Origin: Oscillospiraceae bacterium
GTDB lineage: Bacteria; Bacillota; Clostridia; Oscillospirales; CAG-272
NCBI GenBank assembly: GCA_015064285.1
Contig: SVSN01000005.1
Coordinates: 1-46,679, forward strand
Length of the DNA: 46,679 nucleotides
Direction: 5' to 3'
Every line of letters begins with the position of its first letter. The stretch's first letter is position 1. Positions 26,530-34,826 of this stretch are shown here, piece after piece. Both the position numbers and the translations under genes were made by a program. A model generated the notes under the pieces. It saw nothing but the letters and a program-made list of their open reading frames with translations, had not been told where the DNA came from and searched no databases.

Positions 26530-26587
26530 AGTATCATGGGGATGATTTTTTGTCCCGTATGAATATGATAAAGCAGCGGAGGAAAAA

Positions 26588-27835
26588 ATGAGTATCAACG
26601 AATCTATTATGCGGCTGTCCGGCATGGATCCGGAAATCGGTGCAGTGGTTGCCGAGGAACTGGAAAGACAGCGGGATGGCCTGGAGCTGATCGCATCGGA
26701 AAATGTGGTATCGGAAGCGGTTCTGCTGGCCATGGGAAGTGTGCTGACCAACAAATACGCGGAAGGTTATCCGGGAAAACGGTATTACGGCGGCTGCTAT
26801 GTGGTAGATAAAGCTGAGACCATTGCTATCGAGAGAGCCAAGAAACTGTTCGGTGCGGAGCATGCAAACGTGCAGCCTCACAGCGGCGCACAGGCCAATA
26901 CGGCTGTCTATTTCGCTCTGCTGAAGCCCGGCGACACGGTGATGGGTATGGATCTGGCCTGCGGCGGTCATCTGACCCACGGCAGCCCGGTAAACATTTC
27001 CGGCAACTACTATAACTTTGTACCCTACGGCGTAGATGATGATGGGATCCTGGACTATGAACAGCTGGAAACACTGGCAAGAGAACATAAGCCGAAGCTG
27101 ATCGTGGCAGGTGCTTCCGCGTATCCCCGTATTATTGATTTTGAACGGATCGCCAATGTGGCAAAGGAAGTCGGCGCATACTTCATGGTGGATATGGCCC
27201 ATATCGCAGGGCTGGTTGCCGCCGGTGTGCATCCGTCTCCCGTGCCCTATGCGGATATCGTAACCACCACCACCCATAAGACCCTCCGCGGCCCCAGAGG
27301 CGGGATGATCTTATGCCGTGCGGAACTGGCCAAAGCCATTGACAAGGCGATCTTCCCGGGTACCCAGGGCGGCCCTCTGGAACATGTGATCGCTGCCAAG
27401 GCGGTTTCTTTCGGAGAGGCTCTGCAGCCTTCTTTCACGGCATACCAGAAACAGATCGTTGCCAATGCCAAAGCGCTGGCGGATGGTCTGCTGGCGGAAG
27501 GTTTCAAACTGGTTTCCGGCGGTACGGACAACCATCTGATGCTGTGCGACCTGCGTCCCTTCAACCTGACCGGGAAGGAGTTCGAGCATATGCTGGACGT
27601 AGTGCACATCACGGTCAACAAGAACGCGATCCCCAATGATCCCCAGTCTCCCTTTGTTACCAGCGGTGTGCGGATCGGTACGCCTGCCGTGACTTCCCGC
27701 GGACTGGTGGAAGAAGATATGACCCTGCTGGCCCATCTGATCGGTGAAGTGGCAAGAGATTTCGAAGGCAATGCCGCCGCTGTGAGAGAGCAGGTAATGG
27801 GTCTGTGCAGAAAGTATCCTCTGTACAACGACTGA
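26588..27835 (+). CDS. glyA: Serine hydroxymethyltransferase
   Basis: PLP enzyme that interconverts serine and glycine while charging tetrahydrofolate with a one-carbon unit. The 415-residue protein has [41 protein letters not shown] and the PLP-lysine motif [14 protein letters not shown]. Length and motifs are standard for the bacterial enzyme. GGAGG precedes the ATG. It starts a run of same-strand genes (ireB, Fe-S aldo/keto reductase, ribF, D,D-carboxypeptidase-like) with short gaps and no terminator between them, so they may be partly co-transcribed. Confidence 0.98.
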   Translation: MSINESIMRLSGMDPEIGAVVAEELERQRDGLELIASENVVSEAVLLAMGSVLTNKYAEGYPGKRYYGGCYVVDKAETIAIERAKKLFGAEHANVQPHSGAQANTAVYFALLKPGDTVMGMDLACGGHLTHGSPVNISGNYYNFVPYGVDDDGILDYEQLETLAREHKPKLIVAGASAYPRIIDFERIANVAKEVGAYFMVDMAHIAGLVAAGVHPSPVPYADIVTTTTHKTLRGPRGGMILCRAELAKAIDKAIFPGTQGGPLEHVIAAKAVSFGEALQPSFTAYQKQIVANAKALADGLLAEGFKLVSGGTDNHLMLCDLRPFNLTGKEFEHMLDVVHITVNKNAIPNDPQSPFVTSGVRIGTPAVTSRGLVEEDMTLLAHLIGEVARDFEGNAAAVREQVMGLCRKYPLYND

Positions 27836-27917
27836 TGATCTGACAAGCCCCTGGCAGAAGCCGTGTCCGGACTGACAGATGCGGCAGAAATGTCTTATAG
27901 AAAAGGAAGGCATTATT

Positions 27918-28178
27918 ATGAACAGAAACGATATGGAAAAAACCATAACGTTCTCCATCCGGGAAGAAGACCGGGAAAGAGAACGCCGGCAGATGCTCCG
28001 GGCCGTGTATGATGCGCTGGTGGAAAAAGGTCACAAGCCTATCGACCAGCTGGTGGGTTATATCCTGACGGAAGACCCCACCTATATCACCAACTACAAA
28101 AATGCCCGCGGTTTGATCCGCCGGATCGACCGGTATGAGCTGATTGCAGCGCTGCTGAAGGAATATCTGGATGTCTGA
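27918..28178 (+). CDS. ireB: IreB family regulatory phosphoprotein (UPF0297)
   Basis: A small cytoplasmic protein of 86 residues of the UPF0297/DUF965 family. In Enterococcus faecalis IreB is phosphorylated by the PASTA kinase IreK and affects cephalosporin tolerance. Typical blocks are visible: KTITFSI near the N-terminus with threonines that could be phosphoacceptors, and QLVGYILTEDPTYITNYKNAR followed by LIRRIDRYELI, with the last part split here for length. ATG at 27918 has AAGGAAGG upstream. The coding end overlaps the next gene by 8 nt, so the two are translationally coupled. The usual neighbours alaS and ruvX are absent. Confidence 0.92.
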   Translation: MNRNDMEKTITFSIREEDRERERRQMLRAVYDALVEKGHKPIDQLVGYILTEDPTYITNYKNARGLIRRIDRYELIAALLKEYLDV

Positions 28179-29232
28179 GCTGCCCGGACGAATATTGACA
28201 AAGCGACTCCCCCCTGTTTCCCGGCTGGCCTTCGGTTCTCTTACAGTAGGACCTCTGCAGGCCGATCTGACGCCGGAACGGGCCGGGGAGGTCTTGTCAT
28301 ACGCATTTGACAGAGGCATCAATTTCCTGGACACGGCACAGTATTACCGGAACTATGCGCACATCCGCGCCGGACTGCAGAAATGCCGCCGACCGGAAGA
28401 TGTGATGATCAGCTCCAAAACCTATGCATACGACAGAGCAGGCGCACTGGAAGCGGTGGACGAAGCGCGGCTGGCACTGGACAGGGATGTGATTGATCTG
28501 TTCATGCTGCATGAGCAGGAAAGCATCCATACACTCCGGGGACACAGGGAAGCGCTGGACACCCTCTTTGCACTGCGGGAAAAAGGCGTGATCCGGGCTG
28601 TGGGCATTTCCACCCACCATACAGCGGCTGTGGAAGGGGTTCTGCAGCTGGCAGAGGAAGGTGTGGTTCTGGATGTAGTGCACCCGCTGTTCAACAAGGC
28701 AGGTATCGGTATTGCCGACGGCACACCTGCGGACATGGCAGCTGTGCTCACAAGGCTTCACGACACAGGCTGCGGCATTTTCGGTATGAAAGCGCTGGCC
28801 GGCGGTCATCTGTTTCAGAATGCCGGGGAGGCGCTGGCTTATGTGCTGGAGCAGCCATTTATGGATGCCGTAGCGGTAGGGATGCAGGACGAAGCGGAGA
28901 TCGATGCCAACATTGCTTTTTTTACCACAGGTGCTTTTCCGGCAAATACCCGGTCCCTGGAGAAGATCCGGCGCAGACTGCATATTGAAGAATACTGTGA
29001 AGGCTGCGGCAGATGTGTCCGGCGCTGTCAGCAGGGCGCTCTGGTGCTGACGGAAAGCAAAGAGGAAACGGAAAATCCGTACGATTTCGGTGCCGCTTTT
29101 GCTGCATCGGAGGGAATTGTTTCTGCCGGAGAACCGGTAAGCCGGACGGTCGCTGCCGTGGATCCGGACAAATGCGTGCTCTGCGGATACTGTACGGCTG
29201 TGTGCCCGGTATTTGCGCTGAAAGTATATTGA
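28171..29232 (+). CDS. Aldo/keto reductase with C-terminal ferredoxin domain
   Basis: A 353-residue protein with an aldo/keto reductase barrel (GINFLDTAQYYRN, SSKTYAYDRAG, DLFMLHEQE hold the Asp, Tyr, Lys and His) and a C-terminal ferredoxin-like part with CEGCGRCVRRCQQGA and CVLCGYCTAVCPVF, enough for two 4Fe-4S clusters. It is a different branch from the similar gene at 13789-14970. The coding region overlaps ireB by 8 nt. Substrate unknown; redox exchange between NAD(P)H and the clusters is inferred from the architecture. Confidence 0.9.
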   Translation: MSELPGRILTKRLPPVSRLAFGSLTVGPLQADLTPERAGEVLSYAFDRGINFLDTAQYYRNYAHIRAGLQKCRRPEDVMISSKTYAYDRAGALEAVDEARLALDRDVIDLFMLHEQESIHTLRGHREALDTLFALREKGVIRAVGISTHHTAAVEGVLQLAEEGVVLDVVHPLFNKAGIGIADGTPADMAAVLTRLHDTGCGIFGMKALAGGHLFQNAGEALAYVLEQPFMDAVAVGMQDEAEIDANIAFFTTGAFPANTRSLEKIRRRLHIEEYCEGCGRCVRRCQQGALVLTESKEETENPYDFGAAFAASEGIVSAGEPVSRTVAAVDPDKCVLCGYCTAVCPVFALKVY

Positions 29233-29289
29233 TTGCGGAGATCGGGGGATTTCCGCAAGGACAGATTTTGTTCCATCAGGGGAGTATCC

Positions 29290-30240
29290 ATGCAAATCCT
29301 ATCTTTGCCCGACATGACACCGACAGCTTCCGTTCCGGGAGGCGGCGTATGGGTGCTGGGCTTTTTTGACGGCGTGCATGCCGGACATCAGAAACTGCTG
29401 GCTGCTGCCGGAGAACTGGCAGAAAAACAGGGGGAAGACCGGAATGTGGGCGTCTGGACGTTTGCATCCCTTCCCAAAGCGGAAGAAATGCTGACGGATG
29501 CCGGAGAACGGGCACAGCTGCTGGGAAACGGCGGTGTCCGCTGGCTGGCGGTGGAAGACTTTGCAGCCGTATCCGGTATGAGCGGGGAAGCATTTTTCCA
29601 TGAGGTTCTGCTGGCGCATTTCGCCCCTTCTGCCATTGTCTGCGGTTTCAATTTCCGGTTCGGGCATAAGGGGGAGAGTACGGCGCAGGATCTTGTGAAA
29701 TGGGGACAGGCCGAAGGGATTTGTGTCCATGTGGCGCCGCCGTACCCGGATGCAGCGTGCCCTGTCTCCTCCACCCGGATCCGTATGCTGATACGGGAAG
29801 GGGATCTGGAAACGGCAGGACAGCTGCTGACCCGGCCATACAGCATTGCCGGTATTGTGGAACACGGAAAAGCTCTCGGTCGGAAACTGGGTTTTCCCAC
29901 AGCCAATCTCCGTCTGCCGCCTCATAAAACCGTACCTGCCAGAGGGATATATGCCTGCAAAGTCCGGTTTGCGGATGAGGCAGGGCAGGAACAGACCCGA
30001 TGGGGTGTGTGCAACATCGGATCCCGGCCGACGGTCAACGGGGACAGCAGCGATGTTACGGTGGAAACCTGGATTCTTGATTTTTCCGGGGATCTGTACG
30101 GACGGGAGCTGCGGGTTTACCTGTACCGGAGAATCCGGGAAGAAATGCAGTTCCGGACACTGGAAGCACTGCGCAGCCAGGTGATGCAGGACGCAGAAAC
30201 AGTCAGAGCCTGGTTTACCGCCGGAGATGCGGCACTATGA
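29290..30240 (+). CDS. ribF: Bifunctional riboflavin kinase/FAD synthetase
   Basis: Makes FMN from riboflavin and FAD from FMN. The 316-residue protein has the nucleotidyltransferase domain first (GFFDGVHAGHQKLL, CGFNFRFGHKGE, PVSSTRIRMLIREGD) and the riboflavin kinase domain second (GKALGRKLGFPTANL, GIYACKV, VETWILDF). ATG at 29290 with AGGGGAG upstream is preferred over an in-frame start 57 nt earlier that adds an unconserved stretch. The gene lies between the Fe-S reductase and a D,D-carboxypeptidase-like gene. The FMN enzyme at 18174-19205 and other flavoproteins would depend on it. Confidence 0.96.
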   Translation: MQILSLPDMTPTASVPGGGVWVLGFFDGVHAGHQKLLAAAGELAEKQGEDRNVGVWTFASLPKAEEMLTDAGERAQLLGNGGVRWLAVEDFAAVSGMSGEAFFHEVLLAHFAPSAIVCGFNFRFGHKGESTAQDLVKWGQAEGICVHVAPPYPDAACPVSSTRIRMLIREGDLETAGQLLTRPYSIAGIVEHGKALGRKLGFPTANLRLPPHKTVPARGIYACKVRFADEAGQEQTRWGVCNIGSRPTVNGDSSDVTVETWILDFSGDLYGRELRVYLYRRIREEMQFRTLEALRSQVMQDAETVRAWFTAGDAAL

Positions 30241-30280
30241 AACAGAACAAACGGAAACAGTTTTGCAATACGGGAGTATC

Positions 30281-31606
30281 ATGACGAAAAAAAGAATTAT
30301 TGCCGCGCTGCTGGCACTGGTGCAGCTTACGGTCTGGCTGACGGCCGCCGTGTCCGCTGCCGTTCCGTCTTCGGGAACTTCCGGCGGGCCGCCTGTTGTG
30401 GACCATTGCGTCGGCGCGTATCTGTACAATTTCGAAAACGATGAAGTCCTGCTGCAGAAGGGGATGGATGAACGGATCTACCCCACTTCCACAGTGAAAA
30501 TCATGACCGGTATCGTGGCCATCGAAGCGCTTGGGGAGGATCTGCAGAAACAGATTGCCATAACGGACGAGATGCTCTCCCGGGTTTCCGGGAACAATAT
30601 CGGCCTCAAAGCCGGCGAAGTGGTGACGGTGGAACAGCTTCTGTACGGTACGCTGGTCAATTCTGCCAATGACGCGGCCACGGTGCTGGCCTACGCGGCG
30701 TATGGTTCCGTGGAAGCCTTTGTGGAAAAAATGAATGACAAAGCAGTCCGGCTGGGGGCGTACAACACCTATTACGCCAATCCGACCGGGATGCACAATG
30801 ATGCCATGGTCACCACAGTAGCGGATACGGCGCTGATTGCCAGACATGCCTACAGCCTGCCGCTGTTTATGGAGATCGTCTCCACGCCGAAATACGTAAT
30901 GGAAGCCACCAATCTCAGCGATTACCGGAATATCTACAACCGGAACTGCCTGATCTCCAAGTATTACAATGTCAGTTATTTCTATAAGCGGGCTATCGGC
31001 ATGAACGCCGGGTCCACACCCCAGGGCGGGTATGCCATCTGTGCCGTTGCCGAAGAACCTGCCACCGGTCTGACCTATCTGGCGGTCATTATGGGCGGGG
31101 AAGAAGTGGACGGAAATCTCTATAATTATATCAACGCTATCAAGCTGTTTGAATGGGCGTTTACTTCCTTTACATACGTGGAGGTTCTCCGGGCGGACAA
31201 GATCATCTGTGAACTGCCGGTGCAGCTTTCTTCCACCCTGGACTATGTTACTCTGGTGCCGGAACATGCAATCACTGTATATCTGCCTGCGGATACGATG
31301 GTGGACACGGATATCCGGTACAGCTATAATACCTACACGGATGCGCTGGATGCACCGGTGCAGAACGGTCAGGATGCGGGAACCATCACGGTGCTGATGG
31401 GCGACCGGATTCTGGGAAGCTGTGCGCTGGTGACGACCTCCAGTGTGGCGCGGAGTGAATTCCTGTACTTCCTCGCCCGGGTGCGCAGTTTCACGAAAGG
31501 CCGGTTTTTCAAGGCTTCTGTGGTGGCAGCCGTGGTGCTGACCATTGCCTATGTACTGCTCAATGCCCACCTGAGAGAACGCCGGCTCCGGAAACGGAGA
31601 AGATAA
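30281..31606 (+). CDS. D-alanyl-D-alanine carboxypeptidase-like penicillin-binding protein (DacF type)
   Basis: A 441-residue exported protein: signal peptide or anchor at 8-27 (IAALLALVQLTVWLTAAVSA), an S11-type peptidase domain, a C-terminal beta domain and a membrane helix near 410-430 followed by a basic tail RERRLRKRRR. Such enzymes trim the last D-Ala of peptidoglycan stems. The active-site Ser70 and Lys73 (STVK) and S128-A-N130 are intact. The third motif, usually K-T-G, is N242-A243-G244 in IGMNAGSTPQGG, so catalysis or penicillin binding may be altered. CGGGAG precedes the ATG. It closes the glyA-to-dacF gene run before a strong terminator. Confidence 0.87.
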   Translation: MTKKRIIAALLALVQLTVWLTAAVSAAVPSSGTSGGPPVVDHCVGAYLYNFENDEVLLQKGMDERIYPTSTVKIMTGIVAIEALGEDLQKQIAITDEMLSRVSGNNIGLKAGEVVTVEQLLYGTLVNSANDAATVLAYAAYGSVEAFVEKMNDKAVRLGAYNTYYANPTGMHNDAMVTTVADTALIARHAYSLPLFMEIVSTPKYVMEATNLSDYRNIYNRNCLISKYYNVSYFYKRAIGMNAGSTPQGGYAICAVAEEPATGLTYLAVIMGGEEVDGNLYNYINAIKLFEWAFTSFTYVEVLRADKIICELPVQLSSTLDYVTLVPEHAITVYLPADTMVDTDIRYSYNTYTDALDAPVQNGQDAGTITVLMGDRILGSCALVTTSSVARSEFLYFLARVRSFTKGRFFKASVVAAVVLTIAYVLLNAHLRERRLRKRRR

Positions 31607-31659
31607 GAACCGGTCGGGAGAAAAGCTGCCTGATGCCGGAACATATCAACAACACATGA

Positions 31660-31707
31660 AAAATGCTCTGTCGTCTATCTTCGGATAGGCAGCAGAGCAT
31701 TTTTAGT
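31660..31707. terminator. Bidirectional terminator with UUCG tetraloop
   Basis: Arms at 31660-31679 and 31684-31703 pair over 20 bp with one mismatch and two G-U pairs, closed by TTCG. TTTTT follows on the plus strand and TTTTC on the minus strand. It separates the convergent D,D-carboxypeptidase-like and acyl-CoA synthetase fusion genes. Confidence 0.9.
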
Positions 31708-31714
31708 CGGGTAT

Positions 31715-34249
31715 TTATGCGGTCACGATACCGGCAGCTTCCTTGAATTCGGGCAGGTTCTTGGCATCCTCACGCATCTTGTACTTCAGGATCTTACCGG
31801 CGGCGTTCATCGGGAAGGAATCCACGAAGGTCACGTACCGGGGCACCTTGTGCTTGGCCATGTGATCCATGACGTACTTCTTCAGCTCATCTCCTGTGAT
31901 TTCGGAACCTTCCCGACGGATGACGCAGGCCATAATCTCTTCGCCGTACTGCTTGTCGGGCACACCGATAACCTGAACGTCCTTTACTTCCGGATGGGTG
32001 TAGAGGAAGTCTTCGATTTCCTTGGGGTAGATGTTTTCGCCGCCGCGGATGATCATATCCTTGATACGGCCGGTGATCTTGAAGTTGCCGTCGGGCAGCC
32101 GTCTGGCCAGGTCGCCGGTGTGGAGCCAGCCGTCCTTGTCAATGGCGGCAGCAGTGGCTTCGGGCATTTTGTAGTACCCCTTCATGATGTTGTAACCCCG
32201 GGCAACAAATTCGCCGTCCACGTTATCCGGCAGATCTTCGCCGGTTTCGGGATCCACGATCTTGCATTCCACGCCGAAGAAGGCACGTCCGACGGTATTC
32301 ACGCGGGTTTCGATGGTGTCGTCTGTGGAGCTCTGGGTGCATCCGGGAGAAGCTTCGGTCTGGCCGTACACAATGGTGATTTCGGACATATGCATCTTTT
32401 CCACCACTTCTTCCATAACCTTGACCGGACAGGGGGAACCTGCCATGATCCCGGTACGCATATGGGAGAAGTCGGTTTTGGCGAAGTCTTCATGCCCCAG
32501 CATGGCGATGAACATGGTAGGTACACCGTGGAAGCAGGTGATCTTTTCTTTGTTGATGCAGTGAAGCCCCTTTCTGGGAGAGAAAGCGGAGATGGGCGAC
32601 ATGGTCACGCCGTGGGTCATGGAGGCGGTCATAGCCAGTACCATGCCGAAGCAGTGGAACATGGGCACCTGAATCATCATCCGGTCGGCGGTGGACAGAT
32701 CCATACGGTCGCCGATGGACTTGCCGTCGTTGACGATGTTGTAGTGGGTCAGCATAACACCCTTGGGGAAGCCGGTGGTGCCGGAGGTGTACTGCATGTT
32801 GCATACGTCGTGCTTGTTGATCATGGCAGCGCGGCGGTAAACGGCTTCGATGGGGGTCTTTTCTGCCTGTGCCATGGCGTCGTCCCAGGTCCAGCAGCCT
32901 TTCTGCCTGGATTCCACGGTGATAACATTGCGCAGGAAGGGCAGCTTACGGCTGTGGATAGGCTTGACTTCATCATTCTGTTCCAGTTCGGGAACCAGCT
33001 GCTTGATGATGGAAACATAGTCGGAATCCTTGTAGCCGTCCACCATGACCAGCGTATGGGTGTCGGACTGGCGGAGCAGGTACTCGGCTTCGTGGATCTT
33101 GTAGGCGGTGTTTACGGTTACCAGTACGGCGCCGATCTTGACGGAAGCCCAGAAGGTAATGAACCATGCGGGAACATTGGTGGCCCAGATGGCAACATGG
33201 TCACCCTGCTTGACGCCCATGGAAATGAGGGCTCTGGCGAAGGTATCCACGTCATCCCGGAATTCGGGATAGGTTCTGGTGTAATCCAGTTCGGTGTAGC
33301 GGAAGGCATACTGATCCGGGAATTCTTCGCACATGCGGTCCAGCACCTGGGGGAAGGTCATGTCGATGAGCTGGTCCTTTTCCCATACGAAGTAGCCGTC
33401 GCCCCGTTTGTTTTTCTGGAGTCTGGCGGTGCTTCTGTCCATACCCAGATACTGGGACATGAAGTTGGCGTAATGGGGGAATACGATACCGGCGTCGGAA
33501 AGCTCCGGTGCGTACTGCTTGAGCCATTCCAGAGAGATGTAGCCTTCGTAGTTCAGGGAACGGAGCGCCTTCAGATATTCGGCCATGGGCGGCAGATCTC
33601 CTTCGCCAACCAGTTTATAGACAACCTTGCCGTTTTCCATGACGGAGTCCTTGATGTGGCAGTGCTTGATATAGGCACCCAGATTGGTGATGGTCTTTTC
33701 GGGCATTTCTCCGGCGAAACGGTAGGGGTGGTTCCAGTCCCAGAGAGCGCCTACGGAGTCGGAGCCGATCTGTGCCAGAACGTCAGCCAGACGGGCGGTA
33801 TCGGAGTACACGCCGTTGGTTTCCAAAAGAAGCATAACCCCTGCTTCTTCCGCGATGGGGGCCAGGATCTTCATGGGCCCGATCACGTTTTCATCCGGGA
33901 AATCGGTGGTGATCTCGGCGGTCAGGTCACCCAGCACACGGATGTAGGGCGTCCCCAGCTCCTTGGCCAGACGGATATATTCTTTCAGTTCGGCGATGGT
34001 TTCGTCATGTCTGTCAGCAAAGCGGAGTGCACAACCGGAGGAGAGGCAGCAGATTTCCAGCTTCAGCCGCTTGAGGGTCGCTTTGGTTTCCGGCAGGTTT
34101 TCCGGCAGGAAGGGAGAGGCGTTGACAGAGAAAATATCGTTGCCCAGTCCGCGCATTTCGATGCCGTGGAATCCAAAGTCCTTGGCCATGGTATAGATAT
34201 CGGTCCAGGAAAAATCAGGACAGCCAAGGGTGGAGAAAGAGAGTTTCAT
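31715..34249 (-). CDS. Fusion of a sugar isomerase/epimerase-type TIM barrel with an AMP-forming acyl-CoA synthetase
   Basis: The 844-residue product joins two enzymes in one frame. Residues about 1-270 are an AP-endonuclease-2/xylose-isomerase-like barrel with a full metal set: Glu in LLLETNG, Asp and His in ALWDWNHP, HCHIKD, and Glu in YISLEW. Residues about 285-844 are an adenylate-forming ligase with A3 YTSGTTGFPKG near 490, A5 VYGQTEASPG, A7 HTGDLA, A8 GRIKDMIIRGGENIYP and the A10 lysine in AAGKILKYKM near 816. Both halves look active. The ligase half resembles medium-chain or short-chain acyl-CoA synthetases. No stop or frameshift separates them. A T-box leader directly precedes the gene. 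Substrates unknown. Confidence 0.9.
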   Translation of the reverse strand: MKLSFSTLGCPDFSWTDIYTMAKDFGFHGIEMRGLGNDIFSVNASPFLPENLPETKATLKRLKLEICCLSSGCALRFADRHDETIAELKEYIRLAKELGTPYIRVLGDLTAEITTDFPDENVIGPMKILAPIAEEAGVMLLLETNGVYSDTARLADVLAQIGSDSVGALWDWNHPYRFAGEMPEKTITNLGAYIKHCHIKDSVMENGKVVYKLVGEGDLPPMAEYLKALRSLNYEGYISLEWLKQYAPELSDAGIVFPHYANFMSQYLGMDRSTARLQKNKRGDGYFVWEKDQLIDMTFPQVLDRMCEEFPDQYAFRYTELDYTRTYPEFRDDVDTFARALISMGVKQGDHVAIWATNVPAWFITFWASVKIGAVLVTVNTAYKIHEAEYLLRQSDTHTLVMVDGYKDSDYVSIIKQLVPELEQNDEVKPIHSRKLPFLRNVITVESRQKGCWTWDDAMAQAEKTPIEAVYRRAAMINKHDVCNMQYTSGTTGFPKGVMLTHYNIVNDGKSIGDRMDLSTADRMMIQVPMFHCFGMVLAMTASMTHGVTMSPISAFSPRKGLHCINKEKITCFHGVPTMFIAMLGHEDFAKTDFSHMRTGIMAGSPCPVKVMEEVVEKMHMSEITIVYGQTEASPGCTQSSTDDTIETRVNTVGRAFFGVECKIVDPETGEDLPDNVDGEFVARGYNIMKGYYKMPEATAAAIDKDGWLHTGDLARRLPDGNFKITGRIKDMIIRGGENIYPKEIEDFLYTHPEVKDVQVIGVPDKQYGEEIMACVIRREGSEITGDELKKYVMDHMAKHKVPRYVTFVDSFPMNAAGKILKYKMREDAKNLPEFKEAAGIVTA

Positions 34250-34332
34250 AACGGTTTACCTCTTTGGAAAAATAGAATGATAAATGTTTGTGTTGCCTGG
34301 ATCATTCCGCAGAGAAGTGGCTTATATGGACT

Positions 34333-34617
34333 AAAAAAAACCTCATCCCCATCGGAAAACCGACAGAGACGAGGGCTGAATGCTCCCGTGGTACCACTCT
34401 GATTGGTGAAAATACCCACTTTACAGGCACAACACGATGCCTTTCCCGTATAACGGCAGGAACCCGTCAGACCCTACTCTGCGGCGCGTTTCGGATCTGC
34501 TGCTGAGGGACCAGAGGAAGAAGACCATTGCCATGCTGCCTTGCACCACCCGGCAGTTCTCTGGGTGACAAACCCGGTCTGTTCCGTTTCCCTGTTATCG
34601 CATTTGTCATTTTGGAT
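34333..34617 (-). ncRNA. T-box riboswitch upstream of the TIM-barrel/acyl-CoA synthetase fusion
   Basis: On the minus strand the leader contains the T-box AGAGTGGTACCACGG (34400-34386) and a terminator with a 15-bp stem (34374-34360 with 34355-34341) followed by eight T. The upstream part has the Stem I apical pattern AGAGAACTGCC and GGTGGTGCAAGGCAG. The bulge TGGT requires a tRNA with discriminator A. Stem I pairings AGACC/GGTCT and AGGGA/TCCCT put the specifier codon among 34511-34520: CTG or CTC (Leu) fits best, TTC (Phe) next. The assignment is not firm. Only the fusion gene lies downstream. Confidence 0.85.
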
Positions 34618-34623
34618 GCAAAG

Positions 34624-34652
34624 AGTATACCACACTTTTTTTGACTTGTCAA
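34624..34652 (-). promoter_or_regulatory. Promoter of the fusion gene T-box leader
   Basis: On the minus strand a perfect TTGACA (34652-34647), 17 nt, TATACT (34629-34624) preceded by TGG. The same strength class as the trpB leader promoter. Confidence 0.85.
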
Positions 34653-34750
34653 CTGGTAATTATGCATAAAGATACAATATTTTTTGTGTACATATTCACG
34701 GATGCGGCAGGGCGTTCTGCTTTTTTGCCGGAAAAAGAAGGGTTTCTCCA

Positions 34751-34779
34751 TTGCAATCCGATGCGTTTCATGCTATACT
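34751..34779 (+). promoter_or_regulatory. Promoter of the GH35/MurNAc salvage operon
   Basis: TTGCAA (34751-34756), 17 nt, TATACT (34774-34779) with TGC before it, 47 nt before the GH35 start. Confidence 0.75.
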
Positions 34780-34826
34780 GTACATAATCCTCAATTTATA
34801 AAATAACACCCACAGGAGAAACACAT

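Larger units (their letters stand above)
26242..26587. other. Divergent intergenic region between minD and glyA
   Basis: This 346-nt stretch holds one promoter for each direction (26344-26373 and 26501-26529) and otherwise A/T-rich sequence. I see no small gene, riboswitch fold or terminator in it. Confidence 0.7.

Noticed and set aside
26242-26587. Considered as a riboswitch-bearing leader for glyA (for example glycine-responsive)
   Set aside because: The glyA leader after the promoter is under 60 nt and shows no terminator or conserved aptamer.
31850-34402. 850-codon open frame antisense to the acyl-CoA synthetase fusion
   Set aside because: No domain, no start signal and opposite to a gene with two complete motif sets; it also runs into the T-box leader.
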